A stretch of 64,000 bases of DNA from an uncultured Verrucomicrobiales bacterium (GTDB taxonomy: Bacteria > Verrucomicrobiota > Verrucomicrobiia > Verrucomicrobiales > Akkermansiaceae), in the NCBI GenBank assembly GCA_937969495.1, contig CALBVY010000037.1:1-64000 (forward strand). The letters run 5' to 3'. Shown here in pieces: positions 1-8,271 of the stretch. Each line of letters opens with the position of its first letter. Position 1 is the first letter of the stretch. The position numbers and the translations under genes were made by a program. The notes beneath the pieces were generated by a model. It was not told the origin of the DNA, did no database searches, and saw nothing but the letters and a program-made list of their open reading frames with translations.

Positions 1-880
1 CATACCTTTTTATCCCCTTGGCATTTTCTACGCTATGCGCGTGATTTGCTAAAGTTTCACCAGTATTGATCACACGAATATCCTCCTTAAGATAACGTGC
101 AGCTATATCGTTGGGGTAAAAATCATATGGAGTTAGCCCTATTACATCAGCTGGCGAAGGCACACCAGCAAACTCAGCAAAGGCTTTATTAGCAATGATG
201 TATTCTCCCTCTACATCGCGAATGTAGATGCTATCAGGTATGCTATCAAGAAGGGTGCGGAGAGTGTTATGCTCTTTTTCCAGAGCATTTTTTGCTTCTA
301 CCATTTCGGTGACATTACTGGAAACGCCAAAGGTTCCAATGATCCTGCCACGATGATCTCTGAGGGGCGACTTGGATGTTAGAACCCACGCATCCCCTCC
401 CCCTGGGAGATTTTCTTTTTCAATAAATCTTTCCCTACCTTCACCACTGGCAAGAATCTGAATTTCATCCTGACGGTTTTTGTTAGCGCTCTCAGGCTCT
501 AGAAAATCGGCATCTGACTTTCCGATCATCTCCTCTGGCGTCATACCAGAGTAATCAGCAAGAGCTTTATTAACCTGTAGAAACTTAGACTCACGGTCTT
601 TAAAGTAAATCCATGTAGGCAGGGTATCCATAAGTGCGTGGAAGTAGCGCTTCATCTCATCTCGTTGGTTCCGTGCACGCTTTAACGCAGACTTGCTCTC
701 CCAAAGCTCCCGCCTCACTGTCCTCGAGGCACTCACTATCAGGATAATCATCCATAACCCAAACCCTAAGCTAAGCCACCTTACCCATGAGGGGATATCA
801 TATCCCATAGCTAGCACGACAAGAAGCATGGCAAGCACCGCACCCATGAATACAAACAGTCGATCTCTTCCTAATTTCAC
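1..880 (-). CDS. PAS-domain membrane sensor protein, C-terminus beyond window
   Basis: An open frame runs from a GTG at 880 (or ATG at 847) off the left edge. The first ~60 residues hold two hydrophobic segments after a basic start (KLGRDRL), then a charged, probably coiled stretch (ESKSALKRARNQRDEMKRY). Two tandem PAS domains follow: the first around DTLPTWIYFKDRESKF, ending near GRIIGTFGVSSNVTE, and the second around DSIPDSIYIRDVEGEY. PAS pairs behind membrane anchors usually feed a histidine kinase or GGDEF output, but that part lies outside the window, so the output is unknown. The GTG start is preferred because it keeps the basic residues before the first membrane segment. No ribosome binding site is visible for either start. 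Confidence 0.75.
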   Translation of the reverse strand, partial: MKLGRDRLFVFMGAVLAMLLVVLAMGYDIPSWVRWLSLGFGLWMIILIVSASRTVRRELWESKSALKRARNQRDEMKRYFHALMDTLPTWIYFKDRESKFLQVNKALADYSGMTPEEMIGKSDADFLEPESANKNRQDEIQILASGEGRERFIEKENLPGGGDAWVLTSKSPLRDHRGRIIGTFGVSSNVTEMVEAKNALEKEHNTLRTLLDSIPDSIYIRDVEGEYIIANKAFAEFAGVPSPADVIGLTPYDFYPNDIAARYLKEDIRVINTGETLANHAHSVENAKGIKRY

Positions 881-995
881 ACTTTCATTAAATCATAGTA
901 GGTAAAATTGACGAGATATATTCAAAGTGAAGTATCTCAGGGAGATTCAGCTAGGGAGAGAAAATAATCCCGTTTTTGCATCACAGTATTGATGA

Positions 996-1024
996 TTGAC
1001 AACTGCTAGAAACCCCACTATTAC
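996..1024 (+). promoter_or_regulatory. candidate sigma-70-type promoter for the glycosyltransferase gene
   Basis: TTGACA at 996-1001 is followed after 17 bases by TATTAC at 1019-1024. Spacing and the -35 box are ideal and the -10 box is fair. It points at the gene starting at 1112 and would leave a leader of about 80 nt containing the C-tract repeat. The hairpin at 1026-1037 overlaps the expected start of transcription, which argues for caution. Confidence 0.35.
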
Positions 1025-1046
1025 ACCGCTTCAGCGGGTTTTTTGT
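1012..1046 (+). terminator. small GC hairpin followed by a T run
   Basis: CCGC-TTCA-GCGG (1026-1037) is followed by G and a run of T, and the flanking AAACCC (1012-1017) can pair with GGGTTT, giving terminator shape. No plus-strand gene ends just upstream, so it may terminate a short unannotated transcript, act as an attenuator, or be coincidental. Confidence 0.35.
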
Positions 1047-1065
1047 ATTAAGCTCTTTTCTGAAA

Positions 1066-1100
1066 CTCCCCCCCACTTCCCCCCCCACTTCCCCCCCAAC
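1066..1100 (+). repeat. tandem C-tract repeat (C7, C8, C7) in a gene leader
   Basis: Three runs of 7, 8 and 7 cytosines (1068-1074, 1079-1086, 1091-1097) are separated by ACTT, with a period of about 12 bases. The repeat ends 14 bases before the ATG at 1112. The opposite strand carries three long G runs, enough for a quadruplex. Homopolymer runs of this length are prone to slippage. Confidence 0.9.
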
Positions 1101-1111
1101 TTTATCACATC

Positions 1112-2623
1112 ATGGACTGGCTTTGGTATACTTCTTACTTTCTCGTTCTCATTGGTTTATCCGGCTACGGCTTCCACCGGCTCATGATCCTGACGCTGTA
1201 TTTAAAGCACTCCCGTAAGCAGCCGGAGCCGATGGAACACTTTGAGGAACTACCATTAGTTACCGTGCAGCTACCTTGTTTCAATGAAATGCACGTCATG
1301 GAGCGGCTTCTTAATTCCGTCTCAGCCATGGATTACCCCAAGGATAAGTTACATATCCAAGTGCTTGATGACTCTACTGATGAAACAACAGAAATCTGTA
1401 AAACAGAGGTAGCCAAGCTGATCGAGCGCGGCTTTGACGCCGAGCATATTCACCGCACAGACCGTAGTGGATACAAGGCTGGAGCACTAGAAAACGGCAC
1501 GGACTCAGCAAAAGGTGAATACCTCTTCATCCTCGATGCAGATTTTGTCCCTAATCCAGATGTGCTGAAAAAAACCATTCATTACTTCACGGATCACAAG
1601 ATTGGTATGATCCAGACACGCTGGGAGCATATTAACCGCACTTTTAACGCCCTCACAAGAGTTCAAGCCATGTTCCTTGATGGCCACCTTGAGCTTGAGC
1701 AAACTGCCCGTAACCGCAGTGGCCGCTTTTTCACCTTTAACGGCACAGCTGGCATTTGGCGTAAATCATGTATTGCCGATGCCGGTGGCTGGGAGCACGA
1801 CACCCTCACCGAAGACATGGATCTGAGCTATCGTGCGCAGCTCAAAGGCTGGAAGTTTGTGTTCTTAAACAACGTCACTACTCCAGCAGAGCTCCCTGTT
1901 GACATGGAAGGCTTTAAGAGTCAGCAGCACCGCTGGACGAAGGGATCTATCCAAGTGTGTAAAAAAATCCTCCTCGATATCTGGAAAAGTAAGGCCCCTC
2001 TATTTTGCAAAATGGAAGCCACAGCGCATCTGACGTCCAACTTCGCTTATCTATTACTCTTCCTCCTCTGCTTCCTGATCTATCCCAAGCAGCACTCAGA
2101 GCTCACATGGTTTGCTGAAAATGGTCTCTCAGAGCATTTACTGAATTTCCCCATCTTTTTCTTTGGTTCTGTCTCGGTCGCTATGTTCTATGTCATGAGT
2201 CAGAAAGCGCTACGCCCGAAGACGTGGATCAAAGACATCCTCTACCTCCCTCTGTTACTTGCACTGGGTATAGGTATGTCTGTTAACAATGCTAAAGCTG
2301 TGATAGAAGCGCTTTTCAATCATGAGACCAGCTTTGTGCGCACCCCTAAGCACGGTATCAATGGGAGCCAGAAGCAGGAAAAGGCTGCATTTAAGCAAAG
2401 CCGATACAAGGCGATCAAGTCCCTAACTCCATTTGTAGAGCTTGCCTTTGGTTTATTCTTCACCGTGGTGGTAGTGGATAACGCCCTTAGCAACAATTGG
2501 ATCGCCACAGTTCTTTTACTGCCTTTCCCCGTTGGTTTCTTCTACACGTCTCTGAGTTCACTTAGTCAGCAGCTTCCTAGTCTTTTGGCCTCACGTTCAG
2601 AAGAAAAAGTAACCAAAAAGTAA
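1112..2623 (+). CDS. Cellulose-synthase-like family 2 glycosyltransferase
   Basis: This is a processive inner-membrane glycosyltransferase that transfers sugar from a nucleotide sugar to a growing polysaccharide on the cytoplasmic face. The GT2 signature is complete: LDDS (residues 85-88), DAD (142-144), TED (233-235) and QQHRW (271-275). One membrane segment lies at residues ~5-30 before the catalytic domain, and about four follow it (residues ~300-500). The 503-residue length matches CslA/mannan-synthase-like bacterial enzymes and is shorter than BcsA, with no PilZ domain. The product cannot be told from sequence. The gene stands alone with no BcsB-like or export partner, and is followed by an L,D-transpeptidase. 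The ATG at 1112 has no Shine-Dalgarno sequence and lies just after the C-tract repeat. Confidence 0.85.
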   Translation: MDWLWYTSYFLVLIGLSGYGFHRLMILTLYLKHSRKQPEPMEHFEELPLVTVQLPCFNEMHVMERLLNSVSAMDYPKDKLHIQVLDDSTDETTEICKTEVAKLIERGFDAEHIHRTDRSGYKAGALENGTDSAKGEYLFILDADFVPNPDVLKKTIHYFTDHKIGMIQTRWEHINRTFNALTRVQAMFLDGHLELEQTARNRSGRFFTFNGTAGIWRKSCIADAGGWEHDTLTEDMDLSYRAQLKGWKFVFLNNVTTPAELPVDMEGFKSQQHRWTKGSIQVCKKILLDIWKSKAPLFCKMEATAHLTSNFAYLLLFLLCFLIYPKQHSELTWFAENGLSEHLLNFPIFFFGSVSVAMFYVMSQKALRPKTWIKDILYLPLLLALGIGMSVNNAKAVIEALFNHETSFVRTPKHGINGSQKQEKAAFKQSRYKAIKSLTPFVELAFGLFFTVVVVDNALSNNWIATVLLLPFPVGFFYTSLSSLSQQLPSLLASRSEEKVTKK

Positions 2624-2660
2624 TTGATTACTCTGGAGCAGATACAATAAGTCTTTGGGT

Positions 2661-3281
2661 ATGTTTAATCTATTTTCTCCAAAAGCACTCAGCCTCATCC
2701 TGACAGCCATTGGCACGGTATGCTTACTTAGTAGCTGCAGTGACGGTGATCCGCGAAATGGCGTTATTGTCAGCGTCAAAGATCAGCGTATGCTTCTGGT
2801 AAAAGGTGGCCAACCAGTAAAAAGCTACCCTATTTCTACTTCCAAGTTTGGCCTTGGAGATCAACGAGGCAGTAATCGCACCCCCATTGGGCGGATGGAA
2901 GTGGCCAAGAAAATTGGCCAAGGCGCACCTGTGGGATCGGTCTTTAAAAGCCGCCGCCGCACGGGTGAAATCCTGCGCCCAAACGCTCCCGGCAGAGACC
3001 CTATCGTAACACGTATTCTCTGGCTTCGAGGTAAACAATCCAGCACCCGTAACGCTTTTAGACGCTATATCTATATCCACGGAACCCCAGAGGAATCTAC
3101 CATCGGGCGCCCCAGAAGCTATGGCTGTATCCGGATGAAATCACGTGACGTCATCGATCTTTATGGACAGCTGGGCGTAGGCTCTCAAGTTCAAGTCATC
3201 CGAGGTTCATTAGTTAGCACTCAGGCTGGGAAAAATTACCTCGCCTCGCAGTCTAGCTATCTCCCTGCAGCAGGAAACTAA
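2661..3281 (+). CDS. L,D-transpeptidase (YkuD family) lipoprotein
   Basis: The YkuD catalytic motif is intact: HGTP (His140) followed 16 residues later by SYGCIR (nucleophile Cys156). Enzymes of this family form 3-3 peptidoglycan cross-links or attach proteins to peptidoglycan. The N-terminus has a signal sequence ending LLSSC, with Cys26 as the likely lipidated residue, so the enzyme should be anchored in the periplasm. I chose the ATG at 2661; an in-frame TTG six bases earlier adds only two residues. It lies 37 bases behind the glycosyltransferase and may share its transcript. The residues after the catalytic site (~50) show no recognised domain. Confidence 0.88.
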   Translation: MFNLFSPKALSLILTAIGTVCLLSSCSDGDPRNGVIVSVKDQRMLLVKGGQPVKSYPISTSKFGLGDQRGSNRTPIGRMEVAKKIGQGAPVGSVFKSRRRTGEILRPNAPGRDPIVTRILWLRGKQSSTRNAFRRYIYIHGTPEESTIGRPRSYGCIRMKSRDVIDLYGQLGVGSQVQVIRGSLVSTQAGKNYLASQSSYLPAAGN

Positions 3282-3401
3282 GCCTGCACTCGGAAAAACT
3301 TCATCTTTTCCTCGCCATGGAGCTTGACACAGATGGCAAAATAGGTAATTTCACCGCCCCTAAGTAATTCATTTTCCTAAACACTTTCTAAAAGTCCCAC
3401 C

Positions 3402-3659
3402 ATGGCCAATTCACAATCAGCACTCAAGCGCGTCCGCCAAAATCAGACTCGCACTATCCGTAACAAGACGCTTTCTAGCCGCATGAAAACCCTTCGTAAG
3501 AAGACCCTTGCTGCTGTTGAGGCTGGTGATAAGGAATCTGCACAAAAGAGTTTCTCTGAGTTTGCCTCTGCTGTAGACAAATGTGAGAAAAATAACATCA
3601 TCCACAAAAACAAAGCTGCAAACTTAAAGAGCAAAACTCAAAAGCACCTTGTAAGCTAA
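3402..3659 (+). CDS. rpsT: 30S ribosomal protein S20
   Basis: The 85-residue basic helical protein begins ANSQSALKRVRQNQ and has the S20 pattern of Lys/Arg-rich helices. S20 binds 16S rRNA early in small-subunit assembly. Length and start fit the family. The start is preceded by CCCACC rather than a Shine-Dalgarno sequence. The gene is single and closed by a strong terminator 27 bases downstream. Confidence 0.95.
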   Translation: MANSQSALKRVRQNQTRTIRNKTLSSRMKTLRKKTLAAVEAGDKESAQKSFSEFASAVDKCEKNNIIHKNKAANLKSKTQKHLVS

Positions 3660-3685
3660 ATACCTACTTTGGTTCCCAATTTTTT

Positions 3686-3724
3686 AAAAAAGCGGCTCCG
3701 TTGATCTCGGTGCCGCTTTTTTTA
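3686..3724 (+). terminator. intrinsic terminator after rpsT
   Basis: AAAAAGCGGC (3686-3695) pairs with GCCGCTTTTT (3712-3721) around a 16-base loop, and the stem runs into a T tract. Confidence 0.88.
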
Positions 3725-3800
3725 TATCCTTAATACACGTGCATACAGCGCGTATTTTTCCTAGACAATCCCCTACTCCAGCGCGAAATTACTTTCAGTG

Positions 3801-4034
3801 ATGACACAACCATTCCAGCAACAGTCCAGACTCGATAAGGCAAAAGAAATCGCCAATAATCCTGGAAATTATAAGGTATGTGAAGGGTGTGATTCCATCG
3901 TAGGCTCCGCCACCATCATTTGCCCAAACTGCCATGGCTATCGCTTTGATCCAGAAGCCACTCGCGTAGTCGATCAAGCAGTCTGGCTAGGCCGCCATGA
4001 GCAAACATCGGTAACGGCAGAAGATTTACACTGA
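3801..4034 (+). CDS. Small zinc-ribbon protein
   Basis: The 77-residue protein carries two cysteine pairs (VCEGC and ICPNCHGYRF) about 15 residues apart, a typical zinc ribbon. It has no signal peptide or membrane segment. I chose the ATG at 3801 over the GTG immediately before it. It sits 19 bases upstream of a GreA/GreB-like gene, suggesting co-transcription. No specific function is recognised; short zinc ribbons of this kind often bind nucleic acid or protein partners. Confidence 0.7.
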   Translation: MTQPFQQQSRLDKAKEIANNPGNYKVCEGCDSIVGSATIICPNCHGYRFDPEATRVVDQAVWLGRHEQTSVTAEDLH

Positions 4035-4053
4035 TATTCCTCTTTTCCACCTC

Positions 4054-4512
4054 ATGAAAGATCAGCTTGTCCGTGAGATCACGGCACGCCTAAGCCAGCA
4101 GCTTAATACCATGCTGGAGGCTGCCAAGGCTACACATGAAGCCGCCACTGGTGATGAGGGCAAACAAGAAGGAAAATATGATACCCGCGCACTAGAAGCC
4201 TCTTATCTAGCTGATGCACAAGCAGAACAAAGCCAAACACTCGCCCACGCACTGCATGTCTTTAAGCAGCTGAAGCTCGATAGCTTTTCCCCGGATGCAG
4301 AAATCACACCTGGAGCTCTGGTAGAAACTGAGCTCGATGGCACGATTAGCTATTTTCTCCTCACCCCCTGTGCTGGCGGCATCAGTATCCCTTACGAGAC
4401 TGGCGAACTGACTACTTTATCACCCGAAGCTCCCCTCTATCAGGATTTATTAGGTCAACAAGCAGGTGATCTCATCGAAGCTTCTGGCATGATGATCCTA
4501 GAGGTTAGTTGA
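4054..4512 (+). CDS. GreA/GreB-like transcription-factor family protein
   Basis: The 152-residue cytoplasmic protein starts with a helical region (~1-75) containing the conserved stretch KYDTRALEASYLADAQ. A beta-rich domain follows (~90-152) with GALVETELDG, SPLY-like and GDLIEA segments resembling the GreA/GreB C-terminal FKBP-like domain. GreA and GreB rescue backtracked RNA polymerase; relatives of this layout are often annotated as Gre-like or Rnk-like. The N-terminal acidic tip needed for transcript cleavage is not evident, so the role may differ. It follows the zinc-ribbon gene closely. The family call rests on pattern memory rather than an alignment. Confidence 0.55.
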   Translation: MKDQLVREITARLSQQLNTMLEAAKATHEAATGDEGKQEGKYDTRALEASYLADAQAEQSQTLAHALHVFKQLKLDSFSPDAEITPGALVETELDGTISYFLLTPCAGGISIPYETGELTTLSPEAPLYQDLLGQQAGDLIEASGMMILEVS

Positions 4513-4575
4513 ATTTCTTTTCTATCTTTGCATTCCATTGTTTGCAAAATCAGCCTCACAAGTTAAGACTCCGCC

Positions 4576-5928
4576 ATGTGGAAAGGAAGATTCGCAAAAG
4601 CTACCGCAGATCTCGTACAACAGTATGGAGAATCTATTTCTTATGACTGGCGTTTATACCGGCACGATGTCGCTGGCTCCATTGCTCACGCTCGCGCACA
4701 AGTAAAAGCAGGGCTACTTACCGAGGAGGAATTCTCAAGTATTGAAAAGGGGCTGCGCGAGGTAGAAGAGGAAATTGCTAGTGGGCATTTTAATTTTTCC
4801 ATTGAGCTGGAAGATATCCACATGAATATCGAGTCAGCATTGACCGAAAAAATCGGTGCTGCCGGAGCTAAGCTCCACACAGCGCGCTCCAGAAATGATC
4901 AGGTAGCTACAGATACCCGCTTGTATTGCCGTGAGGAAATCGATGCTCTCACCGTTCTCATTAGCGGTTTACAGTCCGCACTCATCACCCAGGCTGAGCA
5001 GCACGCAGCCTCAGTCATCCCTGGCTACACGCACTTACAACGTGGACAGCCTGTCACCGTTGGCCACCACCTTCTCGCTTATGTAGAAATGTTAGGCCGT
5101 GATAAATCCAGACTAACTGACTGCCGGAAACGGGTTAACATTTCCCCCCTTGGCTCGGGAGCGCTTGCTGGCTCCACCATTAACTTGGACCGGCAACAGA
5201 TCGCGGACGAACTAGGCTTTGATGCGGTAACGACGAACTCCATGGACGCAATCTCTGACCGTGATTACATCGCAGAGTTTCTCTTTACCATGGCATTGAT
5301 CGGCACCCATCTCTCACGCCTATCAGAAGATCTTATTCTCTGGTGCAGCTCTGAGTTTGGCTTTGCCACATTAAGTGATGCACACACCACCGGCTCTTCA
5401 CTGATGCCACAGAAGAAAAACCCAGATGTCTGTGAGCTGACACGCGGTAAAACAGGCCGCTTATACGGTAATCTCATCGCACTACTCACCTCCGCTAAGG
5501 GGTTACCCCTGACTTACAATCGTGATCTTCAAGAGGATAAAGAACCCCTTTTTGACTCCATTGACACCCTCAAGATCGCACTTGCAGTCAACACAGAGAT
5601 GATCGCAGAAATGGCCATTAATGTAGAAGCATGTGAAGCCGCAGCCTCTGACCCTCTCCTACTTGCCACCGATCTAGCAGATTACTTAGTTAAAAATGGC
5701 GTACCTTTCAGGCAGGCACATGAGTTAGTAGGTCAGGCTGTAGCTGCCAGTGTCTCCTCAGATACACCACTCGACAAACTCGACCTCAGCACGATCTCTG
5801 AGCACTATGGAGCAGATGCACAAACAGTGTTTAATCTCCAAACAGCCCTCAAGGCTAGGACGAATCCAGGTGCCCCAAGTATTGAAAACGTTCTTGCTGA
5901 AGTGAAACGGTGGAAAGATTCTGTTTGA
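4576..5928 (+). CDS. argH: Argininosuccinate lyase
   Basis: It catalyses the last step of arginine synthesis, splitting argininosuccinate into arginine and fumarate in the cytoplasm. The 450 residues match the family. The fumarase/aspartase superfamily signature GSSLMPQKKNPD is intact (around residue 275), as are HTARSRNDQVATD and the catalytic-His region YTHLQRGQPVTVGHH. The start ATG is followed by WKGRF, the usual N-terminus. No other arginine genes are adjacent. The gene lies 63 bases downstream of the Gre-like gene and may be independent. Confidence 0.96.
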   Translation: MWKGRFAKATADLVQQYGESISYDWRLYRHDVAGSIAHARAQVKAGLLTEEEFSSIEKGLREVEEEIASGHFNFSIELEDIHMNIESALTEKIGAAGAKLHTARSRNDQVATDTRLYCREEIDALTVLISGLQSALITQAEQHAASVIPGYTHLQRGQPVTVGHHLLAYVEMLGRDKSRLTDCRKRVNISPLGSGALAGSTINLDRQQIADELGFDAVTTNSMDAISDRDYIAEFLFTMALIGTHLSRLSEDLILWCSSEFGFATLSDAHTTGSSLMPQKKNPDVCELTRGKTGRLYGNLIALLTSAKGLPLTYNRDLQEDKEPLFDSIDTLKIALAVNTEMIAEMAINVEACEAAASDPLLLATDLADYLVKNGVPFRQAHELVGQAVAASVSSDTPLDKLDLSTISEHYGADAQTVFNLQTALKARTNPGAPSIENVLAEVKRWKDSV

Positions 5929-5977
5929 TCGTTTTTTCACATGCAGATCTTCTGTTTCATGCTTATCATCAAACACG

Positions 5978-6436
5978 ATGAAAACATACCTAAGCATTGC
6001 CACTGCCGCTCTTTTTTCCTTCTACGTAACTCCTAACGTATCAGCACACTGCCAAGTTCCGTGTGGGATTTATACCGATGACACTGTCCTCAAAGACCTT
6101 CATACCCATCAGGCTACCATTGCCAAGGCGATGAAAGAAATCACTGCGCTTTCTAGCGATGCGGGGAAAAATGCTAACCAAATTACACGTTGGGTAGTCA
6201 ATAAAGAATCCCACGCCGTTAAAATCCAAAACACCATGTTGGATTACTTTCTTGCTCAGCGCCTCAAGCCAGCAGACTTGGAAAGTGATAAAGAAGCCTA
6301 CCTAAAAAAGCTGACACTCAGCCATCAAATCATCGTTTTAGCGATGAAGTGTAAACAAGGCACTGACCCTGAAGTAGCAAAAAAACTGCACACCACGATC
6401 ACGCAGTTTGCTGCTGCTTATCATAAGAAAAAATAA
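5978..6436 (+). CDS. sodN: Nickel superoxide dismutase with N-terminal export signal
   Basis: Ni-SOD converts superoxide to oxygen and hydrogen peroxide. The nickel hook is clear: HCQVPCGIYTD, with His24, Cys25 and Cys29 equivalent to His1, Cys2 and Cys6 of the mature enzyme. The rest is a four-helix region, and the mature length of ~129 residues is near the family's ~117. The first 23 residues form a Sec-type signal peptide (basic start, hydrophobic core) ending VSA, so cleavage before His24 would expose the nickel-binding amine directly. In Streptomyces and marine bacteria a dedicated protease (SodX) does this job; none is adjacent here. The gene is monocistronic and ends at a shared bidirectional terminator. 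Confidence 0.88.
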   Translation: MKTYLSIATAALFSFYVTPNVSAHCQVPCGIYTDDTVLKDLHTHQATIAKAMKEITALSSDAGKNANQITRWVVNKESHAVKIQNTMLDYFLAQRLKPADLESDKEAYLKKLTLSHQIIVLAMKCKQGTDPEVAKKLHTTITQFAAAYHKKK

Positions 6437-6456
6437 CACACCCTGTGTGAAAAACC

Positions 6457-6498
6457 TCCTCCACCAGGCCACTGATCTGATGGAGGATATTTTTTTTA
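6457..6498. terminator. bidirectional terminator between sodN and the barrel gene
   Basis: TCCTCCA (6457-6463) pairs with TGGAGGA (6481-6487). A T run follows on the plus strand, and an A run before the left arm gives a T run on the minus strand, so it can serve both converging genes. Confidence 0.75.
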
Positions 6499-6509
6499 TT
6501 AGATGTTAA

Positions 6510-7544
6510 TTAGAACGCCCTTTGCCAGCCAATGGTAAAGCTATAATCTCTATTCATTCCCACACCGTGCGCGTTTTGATAAATAGGCACAAGAACTTCA
6601 GCGGCGATCCTATTTCCACGCATGAAGCCCTTTTGAAATAAGACATTCACGCCCAGTCCAGCCTCCAGCACTTCACCTCCGTAGTTTTCCTGAAAATGCT
6701 GAGGTGCCACACGAGGCACAAGCCGATCAAACTCACCATCAATACGATCTTGAAGCGTGTAGTTTAAACGCGCTGACACACTTATGGAGCGATTTACCTT
6801 ACGCGCCACCCAGGTGGTGAAGTTCAGCGAGTCTCCATAGGAAAAACCTGTATCATTCTGATCTTCGAGCCCCAATCTACCAGACAGCTGTGCGCCCCAA
6901 GAAAAGTGCTCTGCCTGCCCTAAATAAGTAGCACCTAACTTCAGATCCCAGGTGCCGCTACCCAGCTGCATACCAAAAGGCATATAGGTGCCTCGATCTA
7001 TTTCATCGACTTCAGCGGTAGGCAAAACCACACCCAGATTAAAATGCACGCGGTGATGATCAGCATCATAAACTTGAAATAAAGCCCCTATCGTCACATC
7101 TCCCAGACCTTCACTGGTGTGATTAAAGGGACTCATCATCGCAGAACGAGGCTCCACACGCATATCTTTACGCACGTAGTTAAGCATCGCCATCAATGTC
7201 ACCTGATCAGTAGGTGCATACATTAGCCCCACCATGTGCATTTCCATTTCCATCTCAGCGGCGGCGGCCATAAAGCCGAGATCATAGACACCTTGGTTCG
7301 TCAATTTATTTGATCCATCACGATGACCATCCATGGCCATCTGCATATAACGATACGAGAGCATCCACTCGCCTGCACCGTGAGTGTGATCGCCCATCAC
7401 CCCGATGGGCGCATGGCTATCTACTCGATGAGTATCATAAGCGTCATGGTCATGGTTAGTACATGGTGTAAATTCACCGGCCTGAAGGCCTGAAGAGAGC
7501 CCTAGAGTCAAAGCTAGGGGCATTGATTGTAGAATAGTTTTCAT
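6510..7544 (-). CDS. His/Met-rich outer-membrane beta-barrel protein
   Basis: The 344-residue protein has a signal peptide ending LQA at residue ~22, a His-rich N-terminal segment (CTNHDHDAYDTHR, MGDHTHGAGEW) and many alternating beta strands ending in a terminal aromatic residue (GWQRAF), as in outer-membrane barrels. Residues ~65-105 are rich in methionine (MAMDGHRDG, MEMEMHMVG). Relatives are usually named transporter or meta-pathway phenol-degradation-like protein; no substrate is established. The His/Met clusters suggest contact with a soft metal such as copper. A gene for a small membrane protein with a C-x-x-C motif lies 191 bases upstream on the same strand, and the two may be linked. 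Confidence 0.65.
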   Translation of the reverse strand: MKTILQSMPLALTLGLSSGLQAGEFTPCTNHDHDAYDTHRVDSHAPIGVMGDHTHGAGEWMLSYRYMQMAMDGHRDGSNKLTNQGVYDLGFMAAAAEMEMEMHMVGLMYAPTDQVTLMAMLNYVRKDMRVEPRSAMMSPFNHTSEGLGDVTIGALFQVYDADHHRVHFNLGVVLPTAEVDEIDRGTYMPFGMQLGSGTWDLKLGATYLGQAEHFSWGAQLSGRLGLEDQNDTGFSYGDSLNFTTWVARKVNRSISVSARLNYTLQDRIDGEFDRLVPRVAPQHFQENYGGEVLEAGLGVNVLFQKGFMRGNRIAAEVLVPIYQNAHGVGMNRDYSFTIGWQRAF

Positions 7545-7701
7545 AAGATTGTAATGAGTTAGTTCTCCGTCTTAGGTAAAACGTGGACGAAGACACGCAC
7601 GAAACCTCCGCCCGTTTGGACAAGGACCTTGAGGTGATCGGTTTTCAAAAAAACCCGCACTCGCCCTGTAAAAAATGGGCGTTAGTCATACGGATGATAT
7701 C

Positions 7702-7723
7702 CCACGGCAGTAAATCTGCGGTG
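7702..7723 (-). other. intergenic hairpin between the membrane-protein and barrel genes
   Basis: CCACGGCAG (7702-7710) and CTGCGGTGG (7715-7723) form a 9-bp stem with one mismatch, just after the stop codon of the minus-strand gene ending at 7736. A second pairing, CGCCC/GGGCG, lies near 7665-7685 and is followed on the minus strand by a T run. Together they may form a partial terminator or processing site in the 191-base gap. Confidence 0.45.
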
Positions 7724-7735
7724 GCTTAAAAAAAA

Positions 7736-8179
7736 TCATGCCACGCACTGGGGGGGCGGAACCTCAGGTGCAATCAATAAACCATGAGGAAAAATAACAT
7801 CATCTACTCCGATGTTACCCCCTGATGCTAGAACTTTGGGTGCCTGCCGTGGATGAAGATCATCATCATGGTAAACGGCATAAGTCTTCAGCACCTCTAC
7901 CCGATCTCCACCAGCAGGAGTCTGAGGCTCTGGTTCAGACTTTTGTTGCAGAGCACGGGCAGCCTTACAAAACTTACAAGCAGGAGCTTCCGTGATCACC
8001 TGCACAATGTGTTCCATGCCACCAGCCTTCTGAGCCATATCATACCAGCCATAAGACTGAATGAGCATAGGTAGCAAACCACTGATCAGAAGGGTCAGAA
8101 AAAGAATAAAGCCTACTCGTAGACCCTTAATCGCCGCGCAGCTTAAGTGAACCAGCGGTGCTGTCAGAACAGTGTTCAT
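7736..8179 (-). CDS. Small membrane protein with C-x-x-C motif, possible metal-linked role
   Basis: The 147-residue protein has one strong membrane segment (residues ~20-42, GFILFLTLLISGLLPMLIQS) followed by an outward segment with ACKFCKAAR and a Pro/Asp/His-rich tail ending in PPPQC. The C-x-x-C shortly after a membrane anchor resembles DUF2946-type proteins that often sit beside copper-handling genes; that resemblance is not proof. It lies upstream of, and on the same strand as, the His/Met-rich barrel. The start codon is divergent from the alpha/beta hydrolase gene 126 bases away. Confidence 0.5.
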   Translation of the reverse strand: MNTVLTAPLVHLSCAAIKGLRVGFILFLTLLISGLLPMLIQSYGWYDMAQKAGGMEHIVQVITEAPACKFCKAARALQQKSEPEPQTPAGGDRVEVLKTYAVYHDDDLHPRQAPKVLASGGNIGVDDVIFPHGLLIAPEVPPPQCVA

Positions 8180-8271
8180 TCCTAGAGCCCTTGACGTAGT
8201 TTACATCCAGATATCAGTCAATGGATTTCAGCCAAGAAACACTCTCCATAATCCCCAGACTTAATCCTCCC

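Noticed and set aside
996-1187. ORF of 63 residues across the C-tract repeat
   Set aside because: It is made of repeated His/Phe/Pro codons from the repeat and overlaps the start of the glycosyltransferase in another frame.
2724-3080. 118-residue minus-strand ORF
   Set aside because: It lies opposite the L,D-transpeptidase, whose catalytic motif is intact; no family signal.
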